Shown piece by piece: positions 7,251 through 14,583 of a DNA stretch of 16,983 nucleotides. The notes beneath the pieces are model-generated. The model searched no databases. It was not told the DNA's origin and saw nothing but the letters and a program-made list of their open reading frames with translations. The stretch covers positions 1-16,983 of the forward strand of contig CAYVFC010000162.1 in NCBI GenBank assembly GCA_964450715.1. The letters are read 5' to 3'. Origin of the DNA: CAYVFC01 sp964450715 (GTDB lineage Bacteria > Myxococcota_A > Polyangia > Polyangiales > JAFGIB01). A program made the translations under genes and the position numbers. The first letter of the stretch is position 1, and each line of letters starts with the position of its first letter.

Positions 7251-7271
7251 GACTTGCGCTTCGCGCAAGTC
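7251..7271. terminator. perfect 9-bp hairpin after the tmRNA-like end
   Basis: GACTTGCGC and GCGCAAGTC form a perfect 9-bp stem around a TTC loop, 4 bp after the tmRNA-like repeat. No T-run follows on either strand, so it is an atypical terminator. It may instead be what is left of the terminator of an ancestral tmRNA, or part of a recombination site. Confidence 0.35.
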
Positions 7272-7330
7272 CGTTGCGGCGTTCGTGAGTCGTCCTTGCC
7301 TGCGGGTTGCCCATCGACCAGATCAATCGG

Positions 7331-7975
7331 TCAGGACCGCAAGTTCTCTATGAGCTCTTCTATGCTTCGCGCGCCTTCCAGGAACTGCTCCCGAACTTCT
7401 TCGCCGGAATGGCCCGCGCATCGGCTTTCCGCGATAGGGTTGTTAAGGGGGCCGTGGGCAGTGCCGGTCCATAGAGCCTTATCACCCCTTATCGTATATA
7501 GGTCAGGGTGGTCGTCGATGTCCTTACGCAAGAAGACTAGCAAAACGACGGGATCCCGCGGCAGCGTTGCCTGCATCGCGGCGACCGCAGGTTCGAGGTC
7601 TTCGGGTCTAAAGACGCGAGGGAGTATGAGACTTAACTCGAAAGAGTCCCTGAGGGTGTGCATGTTGTGCCTTAGGACTTCCTCTACCTCGACCTGTAGG
7701 TTGACTTCGGCATAGAAGTCCTCGGGCGTTAGTGGGTTTTGGATTGTGTTACCCACGATGGCTCCGACGATCCGGCCCACCACAACGGCGTCCACCTCCT
7801 CGGCCGTCTCCGAGATTGTCGGATAGTCGTGCACCCACGTGCCGCAAATCGCCACCGCGTTCCAGAACTCAGCTTCTCGCTGGAGACGATTCGCATCATC
7901 GCCGCCATCGGCTGTGCCCTTATCGCTTGTGCCCTTATCGTTGTCCCCGCCGCATCCGAGCGCGACGATGATGTC
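7331..7975 (-). pseudogene. lipoprotein of unknown family, 5' end lost
   Basis: Reading the minus strand, the frame contains a lipoprotein-like signal end (IIVALGC), a linker with a 15-bp tandem duplication (DKGTSDKGTA), then about 190 residues to TGA at 7331. The body reads AICGTWVHDYPTISETAEEV, DAVVVGRIVGAIVG, VNLQVEVEEVLR and DPVVLLVFLRKDID. It resembles uncharacterised secreted proteins that measure out as a small beta-rich domain, but no named family is recognised. No start codon exists between the upstream in-frame stop and the lipobox: the signal peptide is cut where the precorrin-reductase-like fragment ends (7974). Translation could begin only at an internal GTG (7855), giving 174 residues without a signal. 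The gene is therefore probably inactive or mislocalised. Confidence 0.6.
7913..7940. repeat. short tandem duplication in lipoprotein linker
   Basis: TGTGCCCTTATCG occurs at 7913-7925 and 7928-7940, a 15-bp period. On the minus strand it encodes the duplicated DKGT of the post-lipobox linker. Confidence 0.7.
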
Positions 7976-8165
7976 AGAGTTCCGACAGGAAGGAGGCGAT
8001 CAGATCGGCGACCGAGGATGAACAAGGGATCTCGTCTTTCGGTCTTCTGACGATGATGGTCTGGCAACCGTGCATGGCGGCGGCTTCTAGCTTAGCGTCC
8101 ATTCCAGAGGGGGCGCCGCCGTCCTTGGTCACCAGCGTTCCGCTGGCGACAAAATAGGCGAGTGA
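7974..8165 (-). pseudogene. precorrin-6A reductase (CobK/CbiJ)-like C-terminal fragment
   Basis: The last 63 codons of a minus-strand frame read SGTLVTKDGGAPSGMDAKLE, then HGCQTIIVRRPKDE and VADLIASFL before TGA. The combination LVTK(D/N).G, K..AA and (V/I)(V/I)RRP is the conserved C-terminal end of cobalt- or anaerobic-pathway precorrin-6A reductases, which reduce a corrin ring intermediate in cobalamin synthesis. The rest of the enzyme (normally about 250 residues) is missing: upstream the frame runs antisense through exbD and tonB and shows no family similarity. The fragment is cut at about 8160, where the ExbD fragment begins on the other strand. No other cobalamin gene is present. The assignment rests on a short motif, so another Rossmann-type enzyme is possible. 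Confidence 0.5.
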
Positions 8166-8331
8166 GAATCCAGCCCTGCGAGCTGTGATCAAGGCGGACG
8201 GTAAGGTCTTACACGAGCGCGTTATGCACGTTCTAGATCTGCTTCGCCGAGCAGGGATTTCGAAGATCGCGTTTGGGGTGGTCCCGCTGACGAAACAGGA
8301 CCAGGAGAGGGACCCGGAAAAACGTCCATGA
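8158..8331 (+). pseudogene. exbD: ExbD/TolR C-terminal fragment
   Basis: The frame after an in-frame TAG (8155-8157) reads NPALRAVIKADGKVLHERVM, then HVLDLLRRAGISKIAFGVVP, ending at TGA 8329-8331. This is the C-terminal periplasmic domain of ExbD: the IKAD strand, the helix with VLDLLRRAGI and the final strand. The N-terminal cytoplasmic tail and membrane helix (about 80 residues) are missing, cut off at the junction with the precorrin-reductase-like fragment. The stop overlaps the tonB start (ATGA), the usual tight coupling in an exbB-exbD-tonB operon. Without the membrane helix it cannot work as an ExbD, and no start codon is evident. Confidence 0.75.
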
Positions 8332-9143
8332 GCCCGGTACGACCCGACAGCGTGTTGACCGGACCGGTTTTCTCTTTGGTACGCGGTACGCGTAGAGACC
8401 GCTGGTGGTTTTGGCTCGCGCTTACCGTCGCGGGCAGCGCGCACGGCGCGTTGGGGTGGACGGCCTTGGGTCGATTCGTTCCGACGCAGGCGCCGGATAC
8501 CGAAATCACCACTGAGCTGATCGACATCGACCTGCCGATTCCCGAGAAGGCCGAAGTGCCGCCGGAGCCGGAACCGGAGCCGGAGCCGAAACCGGAGGCG
8601 AAGCCGAGGTCCGGTCAGCGTGCGCGGACGCCTCCCGCAGCGATAAAACCATCGGAACTCGCAACAGCGGCGGCGGTCGTCACCAGGCTGGATGACCCCG
8701 CCGACCCGGTCGATATGACCGGTTTCGTAGTTGGAACGGCGACGGCGTACGCCGGGGGGACGACCGCGTCCAGCGGAACCAGCACCAACGCCGTAAGGAG
8801 TCAGACCGGGATCAATGGAGATGGGAACGGACAGAGTGCGCCGAGTAACGAACCGGTGGTCGATCGAACGCGTCCTCCCGGCGTGGTGGGCGATACCGAA
8901 TGGAACTGCCCATTTCCGCGGGAGGCCGACGAGGCTCGGATTCGGAGTGCAACGGCCGTCATCCGCGTAGCCGTGGACGCCACAGACCAAGTCGTCCGAG
9001 TCGAAGTAATTCGAGATCCCTCGCACGGCTTTGGAGAGGCGGCGCGCCGTTGCGCGATGAGCAAAACCTGGCGAGCGGCCCGAAACGCTGCCGGACAACC
9101 CGTTGCCGGAACGGTGACGGTTCGCGTTCGCTTTATCCGGTGA
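8328..9143 (+). CDS. tonB: TonB-family energy transducer
   Basis: The start is ATG 8328, overlapping the exbD stop. The 271-residue product has the standard TonB plan: a short basic N-terminus, one membrane helix (about residues 26-50, beginning WWFWLALTVAGSAHG), a Pro/Glu-rich spacer (PEPEPEPEPKPEAKP, about 80-95), a low-complexity Ser/Thr/Gly region, and a C-terminal TonB domain (about 190-271). The last contains RSATAVIRVAVDATDQVVRV, the GFGEAARRC motif and a final strand TVTVRVRFIR. TonB proteins pass energy from an ExbB-ExbD motor to outer-membrane transporters. Here the gene is intact, but its own exbD is a fragment and exbB is absent. It has also lost any upstream promoter from that operon, so it may be silent or depend on motor proteins encoded elsewhere. 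Confidence 0.88.
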   Translation: MSPVRPDSVLTGPVFSLVRGTRRDRWWFWLALTVAGSAHGALGWTALGRFVPTQAPDTEITTELIDIDLPIPEKAEVPPEPEPEPEPKPEAKPRSGQRARTPPAAIKPSELATAAAVVTRLDDPADPVDMTGFVVGTATAYAGGTTASSGTSTNAVRSQTGINGDGNGQSAPSNEPVVDRTRPPGVVGDTEWNCPFPREADEARIRSATAVIRVAVDATDQVVRVEVIRDPSHGFGEAARRCAMSKTWRAARNAAGQPVAGTVTVRVRFIR

Positions 9144-9285
9144 CGCTTTAACCGCCGAAGTCAGAGTCGGCGCCTACGGTCCTCGGGATGGTGGGAGCAG
9201 GTAGCCCGGCGTTACCCGAGTATCGATTGATTTCCGCGAGAAGATGGGTGAATCGACGCCATTCTTGTAGCGCGAGGATATCACC

Positions 9286-10209
9286 ATGCACACTTCACAT
9301 CTCGCCGCAGTCTCCGTTGTTGCCGCCGTTGTCGTGGTATCGGCGTGTGCGTCTACACCTTCGCCGCCCGCTTCGGCGGAGCCCGTTCCTTCCCCGACGA
9401 CCGCGGTCGCTGCCCAGCAGGAGGATGCGCCGCTGGCATGCCTCAACGCTGCGGGTGATCGCCCTGCCGAGGTTGCCTGTTTGCTGCGGGCAACCGATAC
9501 GCGTGAGTTCCTGCTCGAGGCCGACCTAGGACAAGCGTTTTTGCAGTACCTGGAGTCAGAGGCCGAGGATGCCCCGCCCGGCACCTTTGACGAGGTGATC
9601 GCGCTGGCGCGCACACAACTCGCCGCACCGACGCTGCAGCAGGCATACGATGAGCAGCTCGTCGTCAATCTCCTGCGCGTCGACCTGGCACCCGTTCGCG
9701 CCTTCTATGCCAGCGAGCTAGGGCGTCGCTATGGCGCGGTTGATGACTCCGGAGCGAAACCGGACGTCATCGCCCAATGGGTGAAGGAGTCGCAGCCGAG
9801 CGCCGAAAGGCTCGAGTATTTCGACCAGTTGCTATCCGCCAACCGTGCGTTTGAGGTCATCGCTATCATCTCGACCGAACGCAACCGATTGATCGCACGG
9901 GCCGCGGCGATGTCGCGCGGAAAACCGCTAGATGAAGAGAAGTTCGCGGCCGGTAAGGCCGAGGTGCTCGGTACGATTCGCGAGCACGCCAAGGCAACAA
10001 TGCGCTATATGATGCGCGACTTCAATCTGGCCGATCTGAAAGCTTGCATCGAACACGAGCGCCTGCCCGCGAGTCAGACTTGGACCGAGGCCCAGCTCTC
10101 GGCCTTGACGACCACGTTGCTGCAGGCTTACGCGCCGCTTGAACCAGAGCTAGCCGAGGCAATGCAACGGACGCGAGAGGCGGATATGGCCGAGCTTATG
10201 GGCGATTGA
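9286..10209 (+). CDS. lipoprotein of unknown function
   Basis: The start is ATG 9286 with GAGGA at 9274-9278. The 307-residue protein starts MHTSHLAAVSVVAAVVVVSA and has the lipobox VSAC (Cys21), then a Pro/Ala/Ser-rich linker. The rest is strongly helical and acidic, with few cysteines, unlike its Cys-rich neighbours. One segment (VRAFYASELGRRYGAVDD) faintly recalls the DUF2059 type (helical domain with an Fy.s..G motif), but this is not secure. The role is unknown; it is probably a membrane-anchored periplasmic protein. It stands alone between tonB and an inverted-repeat region that begins 8 bp after its TGA. Confidence 0.8.
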   Translation: MHTSHLAAVSVVAAVVVVSACASTPSPPASAEPVPSPTTAVAAQQEDAPLACLNAAGDRPAEVACLLRATDTREFLLEADLGQAFLQYLESEAEDAPPGTFDEVIALARTQLAAPTLQQAYDEQLVVNLLRVDLAPVRAFYASELGRRYGAVDDSGAKPDVIAQWVKESQPSAERLEYFDQLLSANRAFEVIAIISTERNRLIARAAAMSRGKPLDEEKFAAGKAEVLGTIREHAKATMRYMMRDFNLADLKACIEHERLPASQTWTEAQLSALTTTLLQAYAPLEPELAEAMQRTREADMAELMGD

Positions 10210-10217
10210 GCCAAGTA

Positions 10218-10404
10218 GAGGAAGTCGAGGGGTACCGCTTCACTTCTTCGCTCCTTCATTTGGTCGTAGGTCTTCGGCGAACGGTCGGCCGCCACCTCCG
10301 CCGCGTAATCTTCGGTTGAGCGGTAGCCCCGCACCGGGCAAGGTGTTGCACACCAGCAATAGAAAGTGAATAAGTGAAGCGGGACACCTACTCCCGACTC
10401 CTCG
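10218..10404. repeat. 187-bp element with imperfect terminal inverted repeats
   Basis: The left arm (10218-10252) and right arm (10365-10404) are imperfect inverted repeats of each other with an exact 11-bp core: CCGCTTCACTT at 10235-10245 and AAGTGAAGCGG at 10372-10382. About 110 bp lie between the arms, with no recognisable gene. The ends (GAGGAAGTCGAGG / TCCCGACTCCTCG) are also related. It resembles a small non-autonomous mobile element or REP cluster. The right arm is followed 24 bp later by the REP-like copy at 10428. Confidence 0.5.
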
Positions 10405-10427
10405 AGCCTCCTCACCGTAAAACCCCA

Positions 10428-10451
10428 AACAATGCAATATTGCAGGACCGT
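10428..10451 (-). repeat. REP-like motif, copy 2
   Basis: The reverse complement begins ACGGTCCTGCAATATTGCAT and matches the motif at 1128-1151 except for two bases at the centre of the palindrome (GCAATATTGC against GCAAATTTGC). That change keeps the palindrome intact. Confidence 0.55.
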
Positions 10452-10553
10452 ACCCTTCCTCCGGATCCGGTTTGTTGAGCCGTTTCGGGCAACAGGATCG
10501 ACTGATGAAGAGAACACGGTTTCGTCACCGCAGGCTCGCTCGGGAGGCCGAAC

Positions 10554-12311
10554 ATGAAGAGAGGACGCTGGTGGAAATGCATATTGGTGACCGGGCTTCT
10601 GCTGTCGGTAGGCTGCGGCGACGACGAGCGGTCGGTCGCAGAGGGGGCCGGCGGCGCCGATGGCGATGATTCCGGAACCGGCGGTGCGACAGAACCAAAC
10701 GGTGTCAGCGGTGAAGGCGAAGAAGCGGGCGCGAGCGGCGGAGGCGCCGGCCAGAGTGGCGGCAGCGGAGACCCGGCCGCGGGCGAGAGCGGTGGCGGCG
10801 CCGATAGCGGCACCGGTGGCGGCGCGATCGCGGGTACCGCGGGCGGCGTGATCGATCCGGGCGCGGGCGATACCACTGTATTTCCCGATCGGATCGACGA
10901 CGTACTGATCAATCCCGGCATGGGGCTAGCCAACTTTCACCTGGGGTGGTGGTGCAACCTGCCGCCCATCACCTACACGCCGGCCGAATGCGCGCCGCGG
11001 GTGCGGGGCAACTGGCCCGAGAACCATCCGGACAGCGGTACGGCCTACTTTCGCTGGCACTGGCGCGATATCGAGCCGGTACAGGGCGAGATCGATTTCG
11101 ACATGATCGATGCCGCCATCCAGAGCGCCAATGCGCTGAACGAGACCCTCTCCTTTCGCGTCATGACCATCGCCGACGATAGTGTGGGTATTCCGGACTG
11201 GCTGCAGAACAGCATCTCCGGGCAACAGCTGGCGAGCCCGGGCGGCACGACCTACTGGCCCGACTATCGCGACGCGGCCTTTCAGAGCGAGCATGCGCGC
11301 ATGGTCGCCGCGCTTGGTGCGCGTTACGACGGACATCCGGCCGTAGATCACATCGATATCGGGTCGGTAGGCTGCTGGGGCGAGTGGAACACCGCCTGCC
11401 TGAACGAAGGCCAGGGTTTATTCGGTGTATTCGATCCGCCGAACACTGACGAGGAGCAGGCCATCGCCGATGCCTACAGGTCGCTCATCTCCGACTATAC
11501 CAGTGCCTTTAGCCATACGCCGCTGGTAATGCTGGGTTTCGGCGCTGCTGGCGAGCCCGAGCTCGACATATTTCTGCACGCGGTGCGGGCCGGTACGGGT
11601 TGGCGCGTCGACTGCTGGGGCGACTGGGGCGTGTTCAGCGATACCTGGAACCACCAGGAAAGCGCCTATCCGAACCTGATCGAAGGGGCGACCGCGGCCT
11701 ACCCCGAGTTCGCCACGCTCTGGCAGCGCGCGCCGATCCAGCTCGAGGTGTGCGCCACGCTGCCGGACTGGGCGGCCGACGGATGGAGCGCGGCCGCCCC
11801 CGACGGCGAGGTCTACAAGACCTTCGAGTGGGCGCTCGAGCAACACGCGTCAGTGCTTAACGCCAAGTGGACCGACATTCCAGCCGAGTACGGGGAAGCG
11901 CTCGACGAGCTGCTACGCCGGAACGGTTACCGTTTCGTGATCGATAGCTTCAACCACGACAGCGAGCTCGCGCCGGGCGCCGAGCTCACCCTGACCTCGA
12001 GCTGGAGCAACATCGGGGTTGCCCCCATCTATCTTCCACGCACCTTGAGCTACCGGTTTCGCGGCGCGACGCGATCCGAGACCTTTACCAGTAGCCAGGA
12101 CCTGCAGCAGTGGCTGCCGGGCTCCTGGAGCGTGAACGACAACTTCAGCCTGCCGGCCGATCTTCCATCTGGGACCTACGCGCTTGAGGTTGCGATCGTG
12201 GACCGCGCCGGGCAGAACCCGACCACCTTGCCCTTGCCGCCGCTGTTTCTCAGCATCGAGGGCCGCGGGAGCGACGGCTGGTATGCGATCTCGCAGGTGA
12301 CGGTACCCTGA
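10554..12311 (+). CDS. DUF4832 glycosidase-like lipoprotein
   Basis: The start is ATG 10554, with GGGAGG about 7 bp upstream. The 585-residue protein has a lipoprotein signal (MKRGRWWKCILVTGLLLSVG, then Cys21), a Gly/Ala/Asp/Ser-rich linker to about residue 105, and a catalytic-looking domain from DDVLINPGMGLANF (about 115). The features FRWHWRDIEPVQGEIDFDMI (166-185) and GSVGCWGEWN (270-279, with Glu277 as a candidate acid/base) are typical of TIM-barrel glycoside hydrolase-like proteins. The final ~125 residues, from NGYRFVIDSFNHD onward, form a beta-sandwich, as in the DUF4832 C-terminal domain. It is probably a surface-anchored carbohydrate-active protein, but the substrate is unknown. 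The linker resembles those of the lipoproteins at 13213 and 14909. Confidence 0.85.
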   Translation: MKRGRWWKCILVTGLLLSVGCGDDERSVAEGAGGADGDDSGTGGATEPNGVSGEGEEAGASGGGAGQSGGSGDPAAGESGGGADSGTGGGAIAGTAGGVIDPGAGDTTVFPDRIDDVLINPGMGLANFHLGWWCNLPPITYTPAECAPRVRGNWPENHPDSGTAYFRWHWRDIEPVQGEIDFDMIDAAIQSANALNETLSFRVMTIADDSVGIPDWLQNSISGQQLASPGGTTYWPDYRDAAFQSEHARMVAALGARYDGHPAVDHIDIGSVGCWGEWNTACLNEGQGLFGVFDPPNTDEEQAIADAYRSLISDYTSAFSHTPLVMLGFGAAGEPELDIFLHAVRAGTGWRVDCWGDWGVFSDTWNHQESAYPNLIEGATAAYPEFATLWQRAPIQLEVCATLPDWAADGWSAAAPDGEVYKTFEWALEQHASVLNAKWTDIPAEYGEALDELLRRNGYRFVIDSFNHDSELAPGAELTLTSSWSNIGVAPIYLPRTLSYRFRGATRSETFTSSQDLQQWLPGSWSVNDNFSLPADLPSGTYALEVAIVDRAGQNPTTLPLPPLFLSIEGRGSDGWYAISQVTVP

Positions 12312-12314
12312 GGG

Positions 12315-12343
12315 TTGTTGGCCGTTTCTTCTCGATGTATAAA
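12315..12343 (+). promoter_or_regulatory. sigma70-like promoter for the thioesterase gene
   Basis: TTGTTG (12315-12320) and TATAAA (12338-12343) are separated by 17 bp. They lie between the DUF4832 gene stop and the thioesterase start, suggesting that the thioesterase is transcribed on its own. Confidence 0.45.
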
Positions 12344-12410
12344 ATCGGCGAGCGGTTGAATGACATCCCTGAAGCCGACTCCTGCCGAGCGGCGAACCGG
12401 GTAAGAGATC

Positions 12411-12932
12411 ATGAACGACATCGAGAATAGGAACGGTTTGATACCGTTACCCATCAACGAGCAGCAGGATTGCTACGGTTGTAGCCCGCGGAACGCCAAC
12501 GGGCTTCACATGACCTTCCACCTAGACCGGGAGAGGCGCTCGGTGGTCTCCCGTTACACGGTTTCGGACCATCTGTGCGGGTGGGCCAACATCGTTCACG
12601 GCGGAATCGTCACCACCATGCTCGACGAGGCGATGGGCTGGACGGCCCTGGTGATCCTGCAGAAGCTCCCGCTGTCCAGATCGATCTCGGTCGATTTTCT
12701 GAAGCCGGTGGTGACGGGAAAAGAGATCCGCGTAGAGGGCAGCGTTTTCGAGATCGAAAGCGAGAAGCAGGCAGAGATGCGGGGGCAGATCCTCGACGAG
12801 GACGGGCAGGTCTGCGCGCGGTCATCCAGCTCGATCAAGCTCTACTCCCTCGAGTCGGTGCAATCCATGGGCGTCATCGACCAACACACGCTCGACTTCT
12901 TCGATCAGCTCTGGCGGCTGGCGAGCTCGTAA
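12411..12932 (+). CDS. PaaI-family hotdog-fold thioesterase
   Basis: The start is ATG 12411; a weak AAGAG lies upstream. The 173-residue product matches the usual size of PaaI-type acyl-CoA thioesterases. Visible features are a Cys-containing N-terminus (DCYGCSPRNANGLHM, residues 20-34), the conserved hotdog motif VHGGIVTTMLDEAMGW (62-77) with the catalytic-region Asp72/Glu73, and strands such as SRSISVDFLKPVVTGKEIRV and GQILDEDGQVCARSSSSIKL. Relatives hydrolyse acyl-CoA thioesters in the cytoplasm; the substrate cannot be told. It is one of the few complete cytoplasmic genes in the window. Immediately downstream (12 bp) comes a lipoprotein signal-peptide stub. Confidence 0.88.
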   Translation: MNDIENRNGLIPLPINEQQDCYGCSPRNANGLHMTFHLDRERRSVVSRYTVSDHLCGWANIVHGGIVTTMLDEAMGWTALVILQKLPLSRSISVDFLKPVVTGKEIRVEGSVFEIESEKQAEMRGQILDEDGQVCARSSSSIKLYSLESVQSMGVIDQHTLDFFDQLWRLASS

Positions 12933-12944
12933 CGGGAGGTTCGT

Positions 12945-13067
12945 TTGTTCGATTCGTCGGCGAGGCCGACGGAAGGCAGCAGGCTCGTGATCATTCTGAC
13001 AGCTAGCGCGCCGCTTTTCGCGGGCTGCGATAGCGGTAAAGCGGTGCATTTACGAACGTGTGGCTAG
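12945..13067 (+). pseudogene. lipoprotein signal-peptide stub
   Basis: TTG at 12945 is preceded 5 bp upstream by GGGAGG (12934-12939), and the frame reads MFDSSARPTEGSRL, then VIILTASAPLFAGC and DSGKAVHLRTCG before TAG. This is a well-formed lipoprotein signal: basic n-region, hydrophobic core and lipobox FAGC. Only 12 residues follow the lipidated cysteine, after which the sequence is cut. It is best read as the 5' remnant of a lost lipoprotein gene whose body has been replaced. It could also be a genuine tiny lipoprotein of the lysis-peptide type, though nothing else supports that. The next complete lipoprotein gene starts 145 bp later. Confidence 0.55.
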
Positions 13068-13212
13068 GCCGCAGATCGCGGCGTTCCGCCCGAAGAGCGA
13101 CGGGAGCGATTTTCGAAATGGTTTCGAATCTCGGAGCGACCGCTTGTACGCGGCAATGAAAGCAACTAAATTATATGGTAGATTTTTGTATAGCGTCGGG
13201 GGAATAGCGTTC

Positions 13213-14172
13213 GTGAGGGCAGTTTCCATGTCACTGACAGCAGGGTTGGTTGCCCTGCTTACTCTACTACCGGCCTGCTTTCTTTCGCATAAAGAGCCAG
13301 GCGAAAGCGCTGATCGGGCGGCGGGCGGCGGGCGTACATACGGTACGGGCGGCTCCGGTACGGACACAGACGCTGGTAAGGAAAACGATACAGACGGCGC
13401 AGCTCGCGGTTCGGACGGTTCCGTAGGTACAGCCGGTATTGGCGGCTCGGGCGGCGGCAGCGGTAGTGGTACCGGCGGCGCGGGCGGCGTTGCAGGCAGT
13501 GGCGACGCCCGGGGCACTGCGCTTACGGATGGAGCTGTTTCCGAAGATGCCGCGATCGCGGGTTGCGCAACCGGAGGGGCGCATATCGTCACCAAAACCG
13601 GCGAGGGATATGATATACGGGTGGTGGATTCCCCGGATTGGCGATGTCCGGACCAGGCTCTGATCTGCCATTTAATGATTGGCGAGCATTGTTTCGGCTC
13701 ATACTCATATGAATTGGGTAATCGAGTATATCACCTATCCGACGAAGAATTCATGAGTGTATCCGACGGCACGCCATTGTTCGGCGTTTACGACGCGAGT
13801 TGTCCTCCCGCTGCCCCGATGTTTAATGGTTGCATAGAGTTCGGATGGCTGGACAAATCAGCCGTGTTGCAGCCGCAACCCTGTGCTAACGAAGGAGAGA
13901 ACGATCTCCACAAAACCGAGGACGGATACCAGATTGTCCTGCACCCGATCGACGATAGTCACCATACCGAATGCTATTGGGGAGTAAATATTGAATCAAC
14001 GCTTTTCAACGCGAGTTATGAAGACCCAATGGTCATCGCGCCATTAACTCAACGGGAATTCGAAGCCATTGAGGATGGAGCGGAAGTGAGCGCTATGTGT
14101 GATTGCATGATGGGTCACCTCGATCCACTTTATCCTTTCGGGTGCATCGACAAAAGCTCGGTGAGATTCTAG
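13213..14172 (+). CDS. lipoprotein with Gly-rich linker and two tandem Cys-containing repeats
   Basis: The GTG at 13213 is preferred: GGGGGA lies about 9 bp upstream and the product begins MRAVSMSLTAGLVALLTLL, with lipobox LPAC (Cys22). In-frame ATGs at 13156 and 13228 are alternatives. After a Gly/Ser/Asp-rich linker (to about residue 105) there are two related modules of about 85-90 residues, at 128-218 and 234-317. Each starts with KT..GY.I, contains L...EF....DG, and ends near GCI..(GWL)DKS.V. The cysteine positions are partly shared. No family is recognised; the protein is probably surface-anchored with a duplicated domain. The distal DNA is noticeably more AT-rich than the neighbours. 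The TAG stop is 12 bp from the point where a convergent GAF-domain gene is cut. Confidence 0.8.
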   Translation: MRAVSMSLTAGLVALLTLLPACFLSHKEPGESADRAAGGGRTYGTGGSGTDTDAGKENDTDGAARGSDGSVGTAGIGGSGGGSGSGTGGAGGVAGSGDARGTALTDGAVSEDAAIAGCATGGAHIVTKTGEGYDIRVVDSPDWRCPDQALICHLMIGEHCFGSYSYELGNRVYHLSDEEFMSVSDGTPLFGVYDASCPPAAPMFNGCIEFGWLDKSAVLQPQPCANEGENDLHKTEDGYQIVLHPIDDSHHTECYWGVNIESTLFNASYEDPMVIAPLTQREFEAIEDGAEVSAMCDCMMGHLDPLYPFGCIDKSSVRF

Positions 14173-14184
14173 AAGTGGTTTCAA

Positions 14185-14583
14185 CCCCCGGTAGATGGGA
14201 AGGCCGGCCTTGACCAGCTGCACCCTCGCAGATTCCTCGGGGAAGTATGCGGCTGATTGCAGGAGAGGCTCGGACAGCCCCTCGGCGTGACGCAGCACTA
14301 GCCCGCCGCGCTGCTCGTCGACGAGGTAGATGCCCCCGCACCGCAATCCCGATACCTGCATGGCCGCCTTCATACACAGGCTCAACACGGTGTCCAGGTC
14401 GCGGGCGACGCTCAACGCGAGCGCGAGGTCGCGTTGTGAGACGAGTTGGTCGGTGGCCCGCTGCAGCTCGGCATCGCTCGCGTTCACGGCGAGCGAATCG
14501 CCTTCGAATTCGCTGGCCGCTCCCGGTCCGTCAGCTTCGCCCCCGGTTTCGACAGAAGGCGTCTTGTCGCGCGGATCATCCAT
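14185..14583 (-). pseudogene. GAF-domain sensor protein, C-terminally truncated
   Basis: The ATG at 14583 begins MDDPRDKTPSVETGG; a TTG at 14592 is an alternative. After an acidic, flexible N-terminus of about 40 residues comes a helix (ATDQLVSQRDLALALSVARD) and the first part of a GAF domain: LSLCMKAAMQVSGLRCGGIY, LVDEQRGGLVLRHAEGLS and VQLVKAGLPIYRG. GAF domains of this kind sit in front of histidine kinase or cyclase domains and bind small ligands. After YRG (about residue 133) homology stops; the remaining open frame is only the antisense of the lipoprotein gene. The second half of the GAF domain and all output domains are missing, so the gene is a fragment. The cut lies 12 bp beyond the lipoprotein stop on the other strand. 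Confidence 0.75.

Noticed and set aside
8166..9098. Long minus-strand open frame continuing upstream of the precorrin-reductase-like end
   Set aside because: It is antisense to exbD and tonB, which have clear protein signatures; no family similarity is seen beyond about 8165.
10128..10517. 129-codon minus-strand frame across the inverted-repeat element
   Set aside because: It crosses the lipoprotein 3' end, both repeat arms and the REP-like motif without any conserved domain, so it is probably not a gene.
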